A DNA stretch of 34,115 nucleotides from JACQAI01 sp035507915 (GTDB lineage: Bacteria; Pseudomonadota; Alphaproteobacteria; Elsterales; Elsteraceae): NCBI GenBank assembly GCA_035507915.1, contig DATJNS010000500.1:1-34115 (forward strand), written 5' to 3'. The translations under genes and the position numbers were made by a program. Under the pieces are notes generated by a model. That model was not told the origin of the DNA, ran no database searches, and worked only from the letters and a program-made list of their open reading frames with translations. Shown here one piece after another: positions 33,777-34,115 of the stretch; positions within the stretch are counted from its first letter, which is position 1; every line of letters starts with the position of its first letter.

Positions 33777-34115
33777 ATGCCGGTGATCGACGCGCAGATC
33801 CATCTGTGGGCGAAGGGCACGACCCTGCCGCCGCACCGCGCCGAGCCCTACCCCATGGCGCAGGCGCTGGCCGACATGGATGCGGCCGGGGTCGAGGGCG
33901 CGATCATCCATCCGCCGAGCTGGGACGCCGACTCCAACGAGCTCGCGGTCGCGGCGGCGCGCGCGCATCCGAAGCGCTTCGCGATCCTGGGGCGGCTCGC
34001 GCTCGACAAGCCCGAGAGCCGCGCCGAGGTCGCCGGGTGGAAGCAGCGGTCCGGCATGCTGGGCTTCCGCTTCACCTTCCTGCAGCCCCACCAGAAGAGC
34101 TGGCCGACCGACGGC
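33777..34115 (+). CDS. Amidohydrolase family 2-like protein (N-terminal part, runs off the window)
   Basis: The first 113 codons of a TIM-barrel amidohydrolase (COG3618/amidohydrolase-2 type) continue beyond the window end. ATG 33777 follows GGGAGA. The start MPVIDAQIHLW carries the QIH form of the usual DxHxH metal-binding strand. GVEGAIIHPPSWDADSNELAVAA follows, and later HPKRFAILGRLAL and MLGFRFTFL, all regular barrel features of this family. It is downstream of the lactonase-like MBL gene with a 13-nt gap. The rest, including the remaining metal ligands, is outside the window. Confidence 0.85.
   Translation, partial: MPVIDAQIHLWAKGTTLPPHRAEPYPMAQALADMDAAGVEGAIIHPPSWDADSNELAVAAARAHPKRFAILGRLALDKPESRAEVAGWKQRSGMLGFRFTFLQPHQKSWPTDG

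Overview
The window is about 34 kb of GC-rich (roughly 70% in most genes) bacterial chromosome with tight gene packing, short operons and no RNA genes. The gene set (complete Liv-type importer, tandem CaiB-family CoA-transferases, intracellular PHB depolymerase, MscS channel, PEP carboxylase, LLM oxidoreductase) and the palindromic repeat style point to an alphaproteobacterium of the Rhodospirillales/Hyphomicrobiales type. That placement is inference, and the glutaminyl-tRNA synthetase at the left end is unusual for that class.

Layout, left to right: glnS (40-1743) converges on a NUDIX hydrolase gene. A five-gene branched-chain-amino-acid-type ABC operon, livK-H-M-G-F, fills 2503-7046. A VapBC toxin-antitoxin pair with a palindromic operator (7076-7752) separates it from two tandem CaiB/BaiF CoA-transferase genes (8022-10523), which end in a terminator-like hairpin. 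A small DUF559 endonuclease-like gene (10616-10948) follows, of lower GC and framed by inverted copies of a GC-rich repeat. Next come an LLM oxidoreductase (minus), a small secreted repeat protein, a VOC protein, an MFS carboxylate transporter (minus), a single-domain response regulator (minus), and a divergent 742-residue MscS channel.

From 17387 an HD-domain gene, an orphan ModA-like binding protein and an amidohydrolase run together and converge on cysE. cysE is divergent from ppc, whose leader contains a terminator-like hairpin. A GST gene (minus) is divergent from an intracellular PHB depolymerase gene. An unknown gene (minus) is divergent from a Tat-exported sugar-type binding protein and two permeases that lack an adjacent ATPase. 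A 535-residue unrecognised protein (minus) follows, then two head-to-head metallo-beta-lactamase-fold hydrolases around a GC-rich palindrome, and a truncated amidohydrolase gene that leaves the window.

Functional reading: much of the region deals with uptake and CoA-activation of organic acids or amino-acid-like compounds (Liv system, CaiB pair, MFS) and with carbon storage and anaplerosis (PhaZ, Ppc). The most system-like novelty is the DUF559 gene bracketed by inverted repeats, with a related solo palindrome at 32775-32833. This resembles the arrangement of REP elements and their dedicated nucleases, but it is a hypothesis here.
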